Positions 31,079 through 41,183 of a stretch of 64,000 nucleotides of DNA are shown here, in pieces; the stretch's first letter is position 1, and each line of letters opens with the position of its first letter. The position numbers were made by a program, and so were the translations under genes. This DNA is from Nocardioides sp. SYSU D00065. Lineage in GTDB: Bacteria; Actinomycetota; Actinomycetes; Propionibacteriales; Nocardioidaceae. The notes below the pieces were generated by a model, which saw only the letters and a program-made list of their open reading frames with translations, did no database searches and had not been told where the DNA came from. The stretch covers positions 490,413-554,412 of the forward strand of contig NZ_JAFMSX010000002.1 in NCBI RefSeq assembly GCF_017916425.1. Direction: 5' to 3'.

Positions 31079-31629
31079 CGGGGCTCTCCGGACTCAGAAG
31101 GGTCGAGTGATCGAGGCGCGCGTGCGCGCAGGCCCGCGAGGGCGCGGCTGGCCTGGGACTTCACCGTGCCGACCGAGATGCCCAGCACGTCGGCGATCTC
31201 GGCCTCGCTGAGCTGCTCGTAGTAGCGCAGCACGATGACCGAACGCTGGCGCGGCGGCAGCGTCGAGACGTAGGCCCAGAGAGCTCCGCCCGTGCCGTCG
31301 TCGTAGGTGTCGACGGTGCCGGTCTCCGGCATGGTGTCGGTGGTGTGCTCACGACGCTTCCACGCGCGGCGCCACAGCGAGTTGTGCTCGTTCACCATGA
31401 TCCGGCGGACGTAGCCGTCGATGGCCTCGTGGTCGCGGATCCGGTCCCACGACAGGTAGAGCTTCGCGAAGGCGTTCTGCAGCAGGTCCTCGGCGCCGGC
31501 GTGGTCGCCGGCGAGCAGGTAGGCGGTCCGGTAGAGGGCGGGCTGGCGCGCGGACATGTACGCCGAGAAGTCGGCGTCCTTGTCGGCTCGTCGGTCCTGC
31601 GTTCGCATGTCGACGAGTGTCGCGGTCAT
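31075..31629 (-). CDS. SigE-family (ECF) RNA polymerase sigma factor
   Basis: This gene encodes 184 residues. Region 2 ('YRTAYLLAGDHAGAEDLLQN' and 'FAKLYLSWDRI') and region 4 ('LPPRQRSVIVLRYYEQLSEA', 'IADVLGISVGTVKSQASRAL') are complete. The protein belongs to the actinobacterial SigE-family/SigE50-like ECF group, which commonly sits upstream of a membrane protein. The ATG at 31629 has AAGGAGG seven bases before it; a second ATG 24 bases downstream is possible. An ECF-like promoter (TGCAACC-N16-CGTCCT) about 40 bases upstream suggests autoregulation. Confidence 0.88.
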   Translation of the reverse strand: MTATLVDMRTQDRRADKDADFSAYMSARQPALYRTAYLLAGDHAGAEDLLQNAFAKLYLSWDRIRDHEAIDGYVRRIMVNEHNSLWRRAWKRREHTTDTMPETGTVDTYDDGTGGALWAYVSTLPPRQRSVIVLRYYEQLSEAEIADVLGISVGTVKSQASRALAGLRARAPRSLDPSESGEPR

Positions 31630-31669
31630 CCTCCGCCCTCCTTCGTCTCCTCGATGGCGTGTCGGGGTG

Positions 31670-31698
31670 AGGACGCGCACGCCTGCCGGGGGGTTGCA
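31670..31698 (-). promoter_or_regulatory. ECF-type promoter of the sigma factor gene at 31629
   Basis: Read on the minus strand, TGCAACC (31698-31692), 16 bases and CGTCCT (31675-31670) match the AAC/CGT layout of ECF promoters. The same arrangement precedes the paralogous sigma gene at 41698. Confidence 0.55.
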
Positions 31699-31751
31699 TC
31701 GAGCTGGACGACGTTGCAAGGCTCGCCGCAACCGACGTACAGGAGGCACGG

Positions 31752-32870
31752 ATGCAGCAGGTCAAGGCGGTCGTCGCGCTCGCCCAGGGCGAGCCGGTGC
31801 AGCTCACCACCATCAACGTCCCGGACCCCGGGCCGGGCGAGGCGGTGGTGCAGGTGCAGGCCTGCGGCGTCTGCCACACCGACCTGCACTACCGCGAGGG
31901 CTGGATCAACGACGAGTTCCCCTTCCTGCTCGGTCACGAGGCGGCCGGCGTCGTGGAGTCGGTGGGACCGGACGTGACCGGGCTCGTGCCCGGTGACTTC
32001 GTCGTGCTGAACTGGCGCGCGGTGTGCGGGGACTGTCGCGCCTGCAAGCGCGGCGAGCCGTGGTACTGCTTCGCCACGCACAACGCCACCCAGAAGATGA
32101 CGCTGGCCGAGGGCGACCTGGCGGGCACGGAGCTCTCTCCGGCGCTCGGCATCGGCGCGTTCGCCGAGAAGACGCTCGTGGCCGCCGGGCAGTGCACCAA
32201 GGTCGACGCCTCGGCACGCGCCGCGGCGGTGGGGCTGCTCGGGTGCGGCGTGATGGCCGGCCTGGGCGCCGCGATCAACACCGGCAACGTCGGTCGTGGC
32301 AGCACCGTCGCGGTGATCGGGTGTGGCGGCGTCGGCGCGGCGGCGATCGCCGGCTCCGTGCTGGCGGGCGCGGCCCGGGTCATCGCCGTCGACATCGACG
32401 ACCGCAAGCTGGAGACCGCCCGGCGGATGGGCGCCACGCACACGGTCAACTCCCGCCAGACCGACCCGGTCGCCGCGATCCGCGAGCTGACCCCGCCCGC
32501 GGACGGGACGGGCCACGAGGGAGGTGCCGACGTGGTCATCGACGCGGTGGGGCGCCCTGAGACGTGGCAGCAGGCGTTCTACGCGCGCGACCTGGCCGGC
32601 ACCGTCGTCCTGGTCGGCGTACCGACTCCGGACATGAAGGTGCCCGACATCCCCCTGATCGACGTGTTCGGACGCGGCGGCTCGCTCAAGTCGTCCTGGT
32701 ACGGCGACTGTCTGCCCTCGCGCGACTTCCCGATGCTGGTCGACCTCTACCGGCAGGGACGGCTCGACCTCGATGCGTTCGTGACCGAGGAGATCGGCAT
32801 CGGCGACGTCGAGGCCGCGTTCGCGAAGATGCACGAGGGCTCGGTCCTGCGCTCGGTGGTGGTCCTGTGA
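31752..32870 (+). CDS. mscR: S-(hydroxymethyl)mycothiol dehydrogenase
   Basis: This gene encodes 372 residues. It is a zinc alcohol dehydrogenase of class III type that oxidises the mycothiol-formaldehyde adduct with NAD+, detoxifying formaldehyde. It may also reduce S-nitrosomycothiol. Catalytic zinc ligands are in '[14 protein letters not shown]' and '[14 protein letters not shown]'. The structural zinc site is '[15 protein letters not shown]', and the Rossmann loop is '[16 protein letters not shown]'. AGGAGG precedes ATG 31752. The following MBL-fold gene overlaps by GTGA, the usual mycothiol pairing. It implies the host makes mycothiol, so it is an actinobacterium. Confidence 0.9.
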   Translation: MQQVKAVVALAQGEPVQLTTINVPDPGPGEAVVQVQACGVCHTDLHYREGWINDEFPFLLGHEAAGVVESVGPDVTGLVPGDFVVLNWRAVCGDCRACKRGEPWYCFATHNATQKMTLAEGDLAGTELSPALGIGAFAEKTLVAAGQCTKVDASARAAAVGLLGCGVMAGLGAAINTGNVGRGSTVAVIGCGGVGAAAIAGSVLAGAARVIAVDIDDRKLETARRMGATHTVNSRQTDPVAAIRELTPPADGTGHEGGADVVIDAVGRPETWQQAFYARDLAGTVVLVGVPTPDMKVPDIPLIDVFGRGGSLKSSWYGDCLPSRDFPMLVDLYRQGRLDLDAFVTEEIGIGDVEAAFAKMHEGSVLRSVVVL

Positions 32871-33472
32871 GCGCCCGGGTCGACCACGCCGTCGTCTCCG
32901 GGACGTTCAGCCTCGACGGTGAGACGCACCAGGTCGACAACAACGTCTGGGTCATCGGCGACGACGAGCAGTGCCTGGTCGTCGACGCCCCGCACGACGT
33001 CGACGCGATCCTTGAGCTCGTCGCAGGAAGGACGGTGAGGGCGATCGTGTGCACCCACGCCCACGACGACCACGTCCGCGTCGCGCCCGAGCTGCGCCGT
33101 CGCGTCGGCGCGCCGATCCTGCTGCACCCCGACGACCGGCCCCTGTGGGAGCTGACCCACACCGACGAGCTGTGGGACGTCGACCTCTCCGACGGGCAGG
33201 TGCTCACCATCGCCGGGACGGCCGTGACCGTGATCCACACGCCGGGCCACGCGCCCGGAGCGGTCTGCCTCTACGTGGAGGAACTCGGCTGCGTCTTCAC
33301 CGGCGACACCCTGTTCGAGGGTGGACCGGGAGCGACGGGGCGCTCCTACAGCGACGCCGACCTGATCAGGGACTCGATCCGGGCCCGCCTGCTCGAGCTG
33401 CCGGACGAGACGGTCGTGCACACCGGGCACGGTCCGGACACGACGATCGCCGCCGAGCGCGCCAACGTGTAG
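32867..33472 (+). CDS. MBL-fold metallohydrolase, mycothiol-linked
   Basis: This gene encodes 201 residues. '[17 protein letters not shown]' is the metal-binding HxHxDH motif, followed by '[18 protein letters not shown]' and '[18 protein letters not shown]', as in glyoxalase II-like hydrolases. Immediately after mscR, with a GTGA start overlap, it is expected to hydrolyse the S-formyl-mycothiol product to formate and mycothiol. That is inferred from the conserved pairing and not from specific residues. Confidence 0.85.
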   Translation: MSARVDHAVVSGTFSLDGETHQVDNNVWVIGDDEQCLVVDAPHDVDAILELVAGRTVRAIVCTHAHDDHVRVAPELRRRVGAPILLHPDDRPLWELTHTDELWDVDLSDGQVLTIAGTAVTVIHTPGHAPGAVCLYVEELGCVFTGDTLFEGGPGATGRSYSDADLIRDSIRARLLELPDETVVHTGHGPDTTIAAERANV

Positions 33473-33493
33473 CCGCGGCGGCGGAGCGCCGCG

Positions 33494-34126
33494 TCAGGCC
33501 GTCAGCCAGCCGGGCGGCGGTCGGAATCCGGGCAGCGCCTTCAGGGCGTCGCGCCGGCGTTGCTCCCTGACCTCGTCGAGGTGCACCGCCTCGGCCACCA
33601 GCTGGGCGAGCGACGGATGGTCGACGGGTGTGCCGTGGAGCAGGCGGTGCAGGCGGCGGTACGAGGTGTGGAACCGCACCGCGGGGTCGCGGCGCGCACG
33701 CGATCGCCGACGCCATGCCGCGAAGTCCGCCGTGGACCCCGAAGCGCGCGGGCTCCACCAGCCGACGACGTCGAGGTCGACGTGGGCCGGGTAGCGACGA
33801 CCGCCCCGGTCCCGCGCCCCGTCGTTGCGCATCGGCTCGACCTCCTCGCCGGTCTCCGCGTCGCGCACGCCCGGCCGCAGCCCGGCGATCCGCAGGAGCT
33901 CGTGCAGGACGTCGGCGCGCGGGCTCGTACGCCCCGTCTCCCACCGCGCCACCACCGACTGGGACACGTCCATGATCGCGGCCAGCCCGCGCTGAGAGAC
34001 GTCGAGCACCCGCCTGATCCGGCGTACGAGCCCCGGTATGCCGCCGTCCATGGGCCCCATCAAGAACCACTCCAGCTCCTCCTCGCTCCACCCCTCCGTG
34101 CGGACCCATCTCGAGGTCGTGCCCAT
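33494..34126 (-). CDS. XRE-family helix-turn-helix regulator
   Basis: This gene encodes 210 residues. The HTH ('VSQRGLAAIMDVSQSVVARW', about 43-62) is the Cro/CI type. The C-terminal half is rich in Arg and Trp ('YPAHVDLDVVGWWSPRASGS', 'RFHTSYRRLHRLLHGTPVDH') and resembles uncharacterised actinobacterial HTH proteins with no known effector domain. ATG 34126 has GGGAGGG seven bases upstream. The 388 bases before it contain a pair of related inverted repeats that may be its operators. It is convergent with the MBL hydrolase. Confidence 0.82.
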   Translation of the reverse strand: MGTTSRWVRTEGWSEEELEWFLMGPMDGGIPGLVRRIRRVLDVSQRGLAAIMDVSQSVVARWETGRTSPRADVLHELLRIAGLRPGVRDAETGEEVEPMRNDGARDRGGRRYPAHVDLDVVGWWSPRASGSTADFAAWRRRSRARRDPAVRFHTSYRRLHRLLHGTPVDHPSLAQLVAEAVHLDEVREQRRRDALKALPGFRPPPGWLTA

Positions 34127-34267
34127 CTGTCCCTCCCGGTGCGTCGGTGTCGTCCTCCGATCCCAACGCCACGCACCGACAACCGAGCGCCCTTGTCCAC
34201 AGGGGCAGCGACTCGGTCGACGCGAGCTCCAAATTCGGCGACGTCGCCCTCCCCGACGGGCGCGCAC

Positions 34268-34304
34268 TGTCGCGGCTGAGTCGCTCACGGACTCAACCGC
34301 GACA
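34268..34304. repeat. Inverted repeat, first copy
   Basis: TGTCGCGGCTGAGTC pairs with GACTCAACCGCGACA (14 of 15 positions) around loop GCTCACG. Its core is repeated 54 bases further on. Confidence 0.75.
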
Positions 34305-34329
34305 GACGCGGTCCGGAGAGCGCGGGGGA

Positions 34330-34352
34330 GCTGAGTCGCTCAGAGACTCAGC
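34330..34352. repeat. Inverted repeat, second copy
   Basis: GCTGAGTC and GACTCAGC flank loop GCTCAGA. With the following CGCGA the unit is nearly identical to the core of the copy at 34268, so the two form a direct repeat of palindromes. Confidence 0.75.
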
Positions 34353-34514
34353 CGCGAGAGTGGGCGGGTGCGGCGGTCGACGCCCGGAATTGTGCGCCGC
34401 TACGTGTGACGGCCGATCCGGGACGTCATGGGACCCCTAGACCCGCTACGGCGGAGGCGCTGCCTCCGCAGGCATCGCGAGACCGTTGGGCGCGGCTCGT
34501 GCCACCATGGCCTG

Positions 34515-36392
34515 ATGCGCTTCGGGCGGAGGTTGGACCAGCAGCGGACCGGCCCGCGGACCGGCCCGCGGACCCGCCCGTCGACCGGCCCATCGACCGG
34601 CCCGTCGACCGGGAGGTGGCTTCGCGGTGGGGCGGTGCTGGCGACCCTGGTGCTGGTCTGCTCGCTGGGTGCCTGCACGGGCGACGGCGGGGGAGAGGAC
34701 GAGGACGGACCGGGCGCAGCCGGCGCGAGCGGCTCGCCGAGGGTCGTTGCCACGCCGTCCGAGCGGCTCGGGCTCACCGTCGGCTGGGGTCCCGACCGGG
34801 CGGCGCTGGACCGGGCCGCCCGGATCGTCGGCAGGATGCCGCTGCCGGAGCTCGCCGGACAGGTGATCGTCGCCGACTGGCGCGGCACCGGCGCCCCGGT
34901 GGACATGGTGCGCGACCTGCACCTCGGCGGCGTCATCGCGTTCGACTCCAACGTCGTCTCCGCCGACCACGTCAGAGCCGTCACGACCGCCCTCACGCGG
35001 CAGGTGCGCCGCCGCTGGCCGCTCTTCATCGGCGTCGACCAGGAAGGCGGTGTGGTCGAGCGGCTCCGCGAGGCGGCGACCCGGTTCCCGGCGTTCATGA
35101 GCGCTGGAGCCGCGAACGACCCGGAGCTCACCGAGCGGACCTACGCCGCGGGGGCGGCGGAGCTGCGCGGCCTCGGGTTCACCGTCGACTTCGCCCCCGA
35201 CGCCGACGTCACCTCCGGCCCCGACGACCCGACGATCGGGTCGCGCTCGGCCTCCTCGAGGCCGGCGACGGTGGCCGAGCAGGTCGTCGCAGCGGCCGAC
35301 GGGTTCTTCTCCGCCGGCGTGCTGCCGGTGGTGAAGCACTTCCCCGGCCACGGGTCGGTCCCGGCCGACAGCCACCTCACGCTGCCCGTCCAGACGAAGA
35401 CGCTGGACCAGCTCGAGGCCTCCGACCTCGTGCCGTTCCGCCGCGCCGTCGAGGCAGGCCTGCCGGCGGTGATGGTCGGCCACCTCGACGTACGGGCCGT
35501 CGACCCGAAGGTTCCCTCGTCCCTGTCGCGCGCCGTGGTCACAGGGCTGCTCCGCGACGACCTCGGCTTCGGCGGCCTCGTCGTGACCGACTCTCTCGAG
35601 ATGGCCGCCGTGACCCGCGGCCGCGACCCGGGGCGTACGGCGGTTCAGGCGATCCGCGCCGGCTCGGACGTCCTGCTGATGCCGCCGTCCCCGGCGCTCG
35701 CCCGGTCGGCGCTGGTCCGTGCGGTGCGCGCCGGTGCGCTTCCCCGGCGCCGCCTCGAGCAGGCCGCGGCCCGGCAGATCGCCCTGCTGACCCACCTCGG
35801 CGACACGAGGGGCAGGGCCGGATCCGCCCGGGATGCCTCTCGGCGGCTCTCGGCCGCCGCGATCACCGTCACGGACGGGCCGTGCTCAGGCCGGCTGGTG
35901 GGAGACGCCGTGCACCCCTACGGCGACGCCAGTGCGGTCGGCACCTTCATCGCCGCGGCGCAGGGTGCCGGCATCACCGTCCTGCAGCGCCGGACGGCGC
36001 CGGCGGCGCTCACCGACGCGCGACCCAAGCCGGTGCGGAGACCGCGCGAGCGCAAGCCGGCGTACGAGAGGCGCCTGCGTGCCTGGAGGCAGGCCGAGGC
36101 GGCGCGCGTACGACGCCTCGATGCCTGGTCGGACCGCGAGGAGGCCCGCCTGGCCGCCGGCACGGCCGTCGGGTTCACCGGCTATCGCGACGCCCCCGTG
36201 GACGGCGCGGTCGCCGTCGCCACGGACAGCCCTTGGGTGCTCGGCCGGGTGAGCGCGCCCACCCGCATCGCGACGTACGGGGACACCCCGGCCGCGATGG
36301 AGGTGCTGGTGCAGGTGCTGCTCGGCGAGTCGCCCGCACCGGGGCGGCTGCCGGTCAAGGTCGCGGGCGTGTCCCGCACCGGCTGCGGCTAG
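34515..36392 (+). CDS. Glycoside hydrolase family 3 lipoprotein (NagZ-like)
   Basis: This gene encodes 625 residues. An unusual Thr-Gly-Pro-Arg repeat (12-33) precedes the hydrophobic signal core and lipobox 'LVCSLGAC' (Cys54). The (beta/alpha)8 domain has 'FIGVDQEGGVVERL', 'VVKHFPGHGSVPADSHLTLP' (274-293) with the Asp-His pair used by NagZ-type enzymes as acid/base, and the nucleophile in 'GLVVTDSLEMAAV' (near 357). It should cleave beta-N-acetylhexosaminides such as muropeptides at the cell surface. The C-terminal domain (430-625) contains an inserted Arg-rich helical stretch (about 505-550). The start at 34515 is supported by CACCAT six bases upstream. Confidence 0.87.
   Translation: MRFGRRLDQQRTGPRTGPRTRPSTGPSTGPSTGRWLRGGAVLATLVLVCSLGACTGDGGGEDEDGPGAAGASGSPRVVATPSERLGLTVGWGPDRAALDRAARIVGRMPLPELAGQVIVADWRGTGAPVDMVRDLHLGGVIAFDSNVVSADHVRAVTTALTRQVRRRWPLFIGVDQEGGVVERLREAATRFPAFMSAGAANDPELTERTYAAGAAELRGLGFTVDFAPDADVTSGPDDPTIGSRSASSRPATVAEQVVAAADGFFSAGVLPVVKHFPGHGSVPADSHLTLPVQTKTLDQLEASDLVPFRRAVEAGLPAVMVGHLDVRAVDPKVPSSLSRAVVTGLLRDDLGFGGLVVTDSLEMAAVTRGRDPGRTAVQAIRAGSDVLLMPPSPALARSALVRAVRAGALPRRRLEQAAARQIALLTHLGDTRGRAGSARDASRRLSAAAITVTDGPCSGRLVGDAVHPYGDASAVGTFIAAAQGAGITVLQRRTAPAALTDARPKPVRRPRERKPAYERRLRAWRQAEAARVRRLDAWSDREEARLAAGTAVGFTGYRDAPVDGAVAVATDSPWVLGRVSAPTRIATYGDTPAAMEVLVQVLLGESPAPGRLPVKVAGVSRTGCG
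34548..34613. repeat. 12-bp tandem repeats in the GH3 signal peptide region
   Basis: Five 12-bp units of the form ACCGGCCCGCGG/ACCGGCCCGTCG, plus a partial one, encode Thr-Gly-Pro-Arg/Ser repeats between the start codon and the hydrophobic core of the lipoprotein signal. Confidence 0.8.
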
Positions 36393-37579
36393 AACGGCTC
36401 GACCAGCAGGGCCGTGCCGTGCCCCGCGACGCGGGTGAGCACGAGCGTGGCCTCCTCGTCACCCTTGAGCGCCAGTCGCTTGCGCAGCTCCTCCGGCACC
36501 ACCTGGACGCCGCGCTTCTTGATCGTCAGCCGGCCGATCCGGCGCTCGTGCAGGGCCGCCTTCAGCTGCTTCTCGCGATAGGGGAGGTGCTCGACGACCC
36601 GGTAGCCGCGGGCGAACGGCGTACGGAACGCCTGGTCGCTGGTGACGTAGGCGATGTGGGGGTCGACCAGCCCGCCCTCCACGCCGGCGGCGACGGCCGT
36701 CACCAGGCCGGCCCGGATGACCGCCCCGTCCGGTTCGTAGAGATACGCGCCGACGTCGCGCACGTCGGCGCCGACCGCTCCGGGTGGCGGTGCGTCGTCC
36801 TCGGTGAGCGTGGCGAGCCCGTGGTCGGCGATGACGGTCGCGCGGCGGTGGGTGGTCGACAGGCTCCGCGACCAGAGCACCGCCTCCTTGACGTCCCCGC
36901 CGTCGCTGACCCACTCCGCCTCGCACCCGGCGGGGACCAGGTCGTGGCCGATGCCGGGCGCGACCTTGACCAGCGAGCGCCCGGTGAGCAGGTCCAGCAC
37001 CCACGGCCACGGCGGGGTCCACCCCTCGACGTCGAAGACGCGGCCCCGCCCGCCGCGGCGCGCCGGATCGGCGAAGGCCGCGTCGAAGCCCCTGACGTCG
37101 ACGGACGTCGCGTCGCCGACCTGAACGGCGCCCGGCAGACCGAGGACCTCGAGGTTCGCGCGCGCCATTGCGACGCGCACCGGGTCGAGGTCGATGCCGG
37201 CACTGACGAGCCCCGCCCGCGCGAACGCGAGCAGGTCGCCACCGATCCCGCAGCCCAGGTCCAGGACGCTGCCTCCCGGCACGGCGGCCGCCAGGCGCGC
37301 GGCCCGGTGGTCGGCGACCCGCGTGCGGGTCGCCTGCTCCAGGGCGTCGGGGGTGAAGAACATCAGCCGCGCGGCATCGCCGAACTTGGCCACGGCCTTG
37401 GCGCGCAGCTGCGCCTGCGTGGTGGCGGCGGCGGCCTTCTCCGGGTCCGGCTCGACGCGTCGTACGGCGCCGGCGACGCGCACCGGGTCGCCGGCGTGCT
37501 CGGCCCAGGCCTGCTCGGCGTGCGCGAGCAGGCGGCCGCCCTCGGTGGTGCGCAACCAGGCCAGCGTCTCGATCTCCAC
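36389..37579 (-). CDS. Class I SAM methyltransferase with THUMP-like domain
   Basis: This gene encodes 396 residues. 'VLDLGCGIGGDLLAFARAGL' (about 105-124) is the SAM-binding motif I, 'GIDLDPVRVAMARANLEVLG' is motif II, and 'FADPARRGGRGRVFDVEGW' carries a catalytic-loop-like DPxRR. The C-terminal 'LPYREKQLKAALHERRIGRL' and 'TIKKRGVQVVPEELRKRL' is the THUMP-like domain described for RNA-linked actinobacterial methyltransferases. The target is unknown; RNA is likely by domain content. GTG 37579 has CAGGAT six bases upstream, pointing to a leaderless start. Its stop overlaps that of the GH3 gene by CTAG. Confidence 0.88.
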   Translation of the reverse strand: MEIETLAWLRTTEGGRLLAHAEQAWAEHAGDPVRVAGAVRRVEPDPEKAAAATTQAQLRAKAVAKFGDAARLMFFTPDALEQATRTRVADHRAARLAAAVPGGSVLDLGCGIGGDLLAFARAGLVSAGIDLDPVRVAMARANLEVLGLPGAVQVGDATSVDVRGFDAAFADPARRGGRGRVFDVEGWTPPWPWVLDLLTGRSLVKVAPGIGHDLVPAGCEAEWVSDGGDVKEAVLWSRSLSTTHRRATVIADHGLATLTEDDAPPPGAVGADVRDVGAYLYEPDGAVIRAGLVTAVAAGVEGGLVDPHIAYVTSDQAFRTPFARGYRVVEHLPYREKQLKAALHERRIGRLTIKKRGVQVVPEELRKRLALKGDEEATLVLTRVAGHGTALLVEPF

Positions 37580-37614
37580 CCACGCATCCTGTCAGCCCGG
37601 CCGCAGCACCTGTG

Positions 37615-37641
37615 CTAGCACTCCCTCTGGGAGAGTGCTAG
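37615..37641. promoter_or_regulatory. CIRCE operator 1 (HrcA site) of groESL
   Basis: CTAGCACTC-N9-GAGTGCTAG is a perfect inverted repeat differing from the CIRCE consensus only at the outermost pair. It is the binding site of the HrcA repressor of chaperonin genes. Confidence 0.95.
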
Positions 37642-37649
37642 CGTCTGAT

Positions 37650-37676
37650 CTGGCACTCTCGACCCGAGAGTGTCAA
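37650..37676. promoter_or_regulatory. CIRCE operator 2 (degenerate)
   Basis: CTGGCACTC-N9-GAGTGTCAA has the same half-site spacing and begins eight bases after the first CIRCE. Two tandem sites would allow tighter HrcA repression of groES-groEL. Confidence 0.82.
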
Positions 37677-37791
37677 TGCTCGTGACCCCGGCTCGATCCC
37701 CGCGACGGCGTGCCGGCCAGTCCCGGGCCCACGTCCTGGGAGCCCCGGCTCCTGAAGAATCTCGTGCAGAGAAAGTGGAGGTTGATCCGAA

Positions 37792-38085
37792 GTGTCGGTC
37801 AACATCAAGCCCCTCGAGGACCGCATCGTCGTCCAGACGCTCGAAGCCGAGCAGACCACCGCCTCCGGCCTGGTCATCCCGGACACCGCGAAGGAGAAGC
37901 CCCAGGAGGGCGAGGTCATCGCGATCGGCCCCGGTCGTGTCGACGACAACGGCCAGCGCGTCCCGATCGACGTCGCGGTGGGTGACAAGGTCATCTACAG
38001 CAAGTACGGCGGCACCGAGGTCAAGTACGCGGGCGAGGAGTACCTCATCCTGTCCGCCCGTGACGTCCTCGCCGTCGTCTCCTGA
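37792..38085 (+). CDS. groES: Co-chaperonin GroES
   Basis: This gene encodes 97 residues. It is the heptameric lid of the GroEL chamber. '[20 protein letters not shown]' and the mobile-loop region '[18 protein letters not shown]', then '[20 protein letters not shown]' and '[19 protein letters not shown]' are all typical. The start is GTG 37792 with GGAGG ten bases upstream. It is preceded by two CIRCE sites, so it is heat-inducible through HrcA, and it is co-transcribed with groEL. Confidence 0.98.
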   Translation: MSVNIKPLEDRIVVQTLEAEQTTASGLVIPDTAKEKPQEGEVIAIGPGRVDDNGQRVPIDVAVGDKVIYSKYGGTEVKYAGEEYLILSARDVLAVVS

Positions 38086-38095
38086 CGCACCTGGC

Positions 38096-38124
38096 ATCCC
38101 GGCTGGCGGATCGCCAGCCGGGAT
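38096..38124 (+). terminator. Hairpin between groES and groEL
   Basis: ATCCCGGCTGGCG and CGCCAGCCGGGAT form a perfect 13-bp stem with a 3-base loop in the 80-base gap. It may attenuate, stabilise or serve as an RNA-processing site, setting different groES and groEL levels. Confidence 0.6.
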
Positions 38125-38144
38125 CCGTGCACGTCCGGCCATGA

Positions 38145-39788
<1,644 letters not shown>

Positions 39789-39803
39789 CCGTCCCGCTCC
39801 ACT

Positions 39804-39840
39804 CGACAGGCCCGCACCGGACTCCGGTGCGGGCCTGTCG
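39804..39840. terminator. groESL terminator
   Basis: A 17-bp perfect stem begins CGACAGGCCCGC, with loop ACT. It starts 16 bases after the groEL stop and ends three bases before the convergent gene's stop, so it can act in both directions. Confidence 0.88.
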
Positions 39841-39842
39841 CG

Positions 39843-41183
39843 TCAGCGGACGATCTCGCTGAGGTGCACCTCGGCGCCGCTGCGGCCGAACATCGCCACC
39901 TTCCGCCCGGCGGGCTCGCTCCACAGGAACTGGTCGCCCGGGGTCGGCCCCTGCCCCACGGCCCAGGGAGAGTGCGCCTCGCTGAGCCGCATCAGACGGC
40001 CGTCCTCGAAGTCGTAGACGTAGGTGCCGCCGGTGGCGGGGTCGTGCGCCGTCAGCGTGAGGAAGTCGCCGTCCGCCACGAGGTCCCCGCCGTCCACGCC
40101 GCTGTCCTGGACGGTAACGACCTGCTCACCCTCCGTCGTGACGACCTGGACGCGGTCGTCCCGCACGCCCTCGCCGTACGTCCCGCAGTACTGAGACAGG
40201 GCGATCCGGCCCCCGGCGACGTCGAAGCCGAGGAGGTTGCACCGCTCACCCAGCTGCGGGTCGAAGGACGTCTCCTCGCCGGTGGCGAGGTCGCGCACGT
40301 GGACCAGGCCGGCGGCCCCGTTGGAGGAGTCGGTCCACACCAGGGAGTCGCCGTCGAAGCCGAATGCCCCGACCTGCAGGCCCTCGTCGCGGACATCGGA
40401 GCCGTCAGTGAGGGAGACTGACCAGAGGTCGAAGGTGTCACCTTCGGCGTCTGCGTCGTCCGCCTCGCCGTCCGAGCCCATCGGCCAGCCGCCCTCGGGG
40501 ATCCGTCCCTGCGTCGCAGGGACAAGGACGTAGAGGCGCCCGTCGGGCCCCACGCTCGGCAGCCGAACCCCCCAGCCCCTCCCTCCCGACAACGAGGGCC
40601 AGGACGTACTCGACCACTGCCGTGTGTCCCGATCGAAGACATGCGCGGCGGCGGTGTCCAACGTCAGGAGCACCAGCCGGTCCTCGCTCAGTTCCGCGGA
40701 CCAGAACTGGGACTGACCGACGGCGAGACGCGGCAACCACTCCTTCCGACGGGTGGCGGGGTCCATCAGGGCGAAGCGCGGGTTGAGCTGCCCCGACCGC
40801 GGTCCGTCGCGGAACAGCACGAGGCCGTCGTCGGTGACCCCGTCGAAGTACTGCCCGTTGTCGGTGTCGAGGTCCTCGTTGGTGTACGTCGTGAGGTCGC
40901 GGTAGTCGGTCCCCTCGACCGCCGGACGCGCCTCCGTCAGCCGGATGGTGGGGCCGGCCGGGCGTGGGATCTCCGCGCTCTCGAGGTCCCTCGGGGCGGG
41001 ATCGATCCAGGTCACCGACGCCACGGCGACGACCCCTGCCGTCAGGGCGCCGGCGCCGGCCACCCCGGCGCGCCGTCGGCGCACCCGCCGTCGGCCGGTG
41101 CCCAGTACGGCGGCCAGGTCCCCGCGGTCCTGCGGCGGCCTGGCGGACGCCTCGCGCAACAGCTCTCGTAGCTCGTTCACCAT
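39843..41183 (-). CDS. Membrane-anchored propeller-like protein, partner of the second SigE-family sigma factor
   Basis: This gene encodes 446 residues. The cytosolic N-terminus (1-38, 'VNELRELLREASARPPQDRG', then Arg-rich) is followed by one membrane segment (40-58) and an outer domain of repeated beta blades ('DRLVLLTLDTAAAHVFDRDT', 'LLGFDVAGGRIALSQYCG'). It overlaps the sigma gene by 7 bases. The layout is the same as in the pair at 29861-31629: cytosolic helix, one membrane pass, propeller. It may act as a sensor or anti-sigma factor. No catalytic motif or zinc-binding anti-sigma motif is seen. Confidence 0.72.
   Translation of the reverse strand: MVNELRELLREASARPPQDRGDLAAVLGTGRRRVRRRRAGVAGAGALTAGVVAVASVTWIDPAPRDLESAEIPRPAGPTIRLTEARPAVEGTDYRDLTTYTNEDLDTDNGQYFDGVTDDGLVLFRDGPRSGQLNPRFALMDPATRRKEWLPRLAVGQSQFWSAELSEDRLVLLTLDTAAAHVFDRDTRQWSSTSWPSLSGGRGWGVRLPSVGPDGRLYVLVPATQGRIPEGGWPMGSDGEADDADAEGDTFDLWSVSLTDGSDVRDEGLQVGAFGFDGDSLVWTDSSNGAAGLVHVRDLATGEETSFDPQLGERCNLLGFDVAGGRIALSQYCGTYGEGVRDDRVQVVTTEGEQVVTVQDSGVDGGDLVADGDFLTLTAHDPATGGTYVYDFEDGRLMRLSEAHSPWAVGQGPTPGDQFLWSEPAGRKVAMFGRSGAEVHLSEIVR

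Larger units (their letters stand above)
34127..34514. other. Intergenic region between XRE regulator and GH3 gene
   Basis: This 388-base divergent region holds no supportable gene. It contains the two related inverted repeats at 34268-34304 and 34330-34352 and a CACCAT hexamer six bases before the GH3 start that could be a leaderless -10 element. Confidence 0.7.

Noticed and set aside
34268..34352. Palindrome pair considered as a transposon end or attachment site
   Set aside because: No transposase, integrase, tRNA gene or target duplication is seen nearby. Operator or REP-like repeat explains the pair better.
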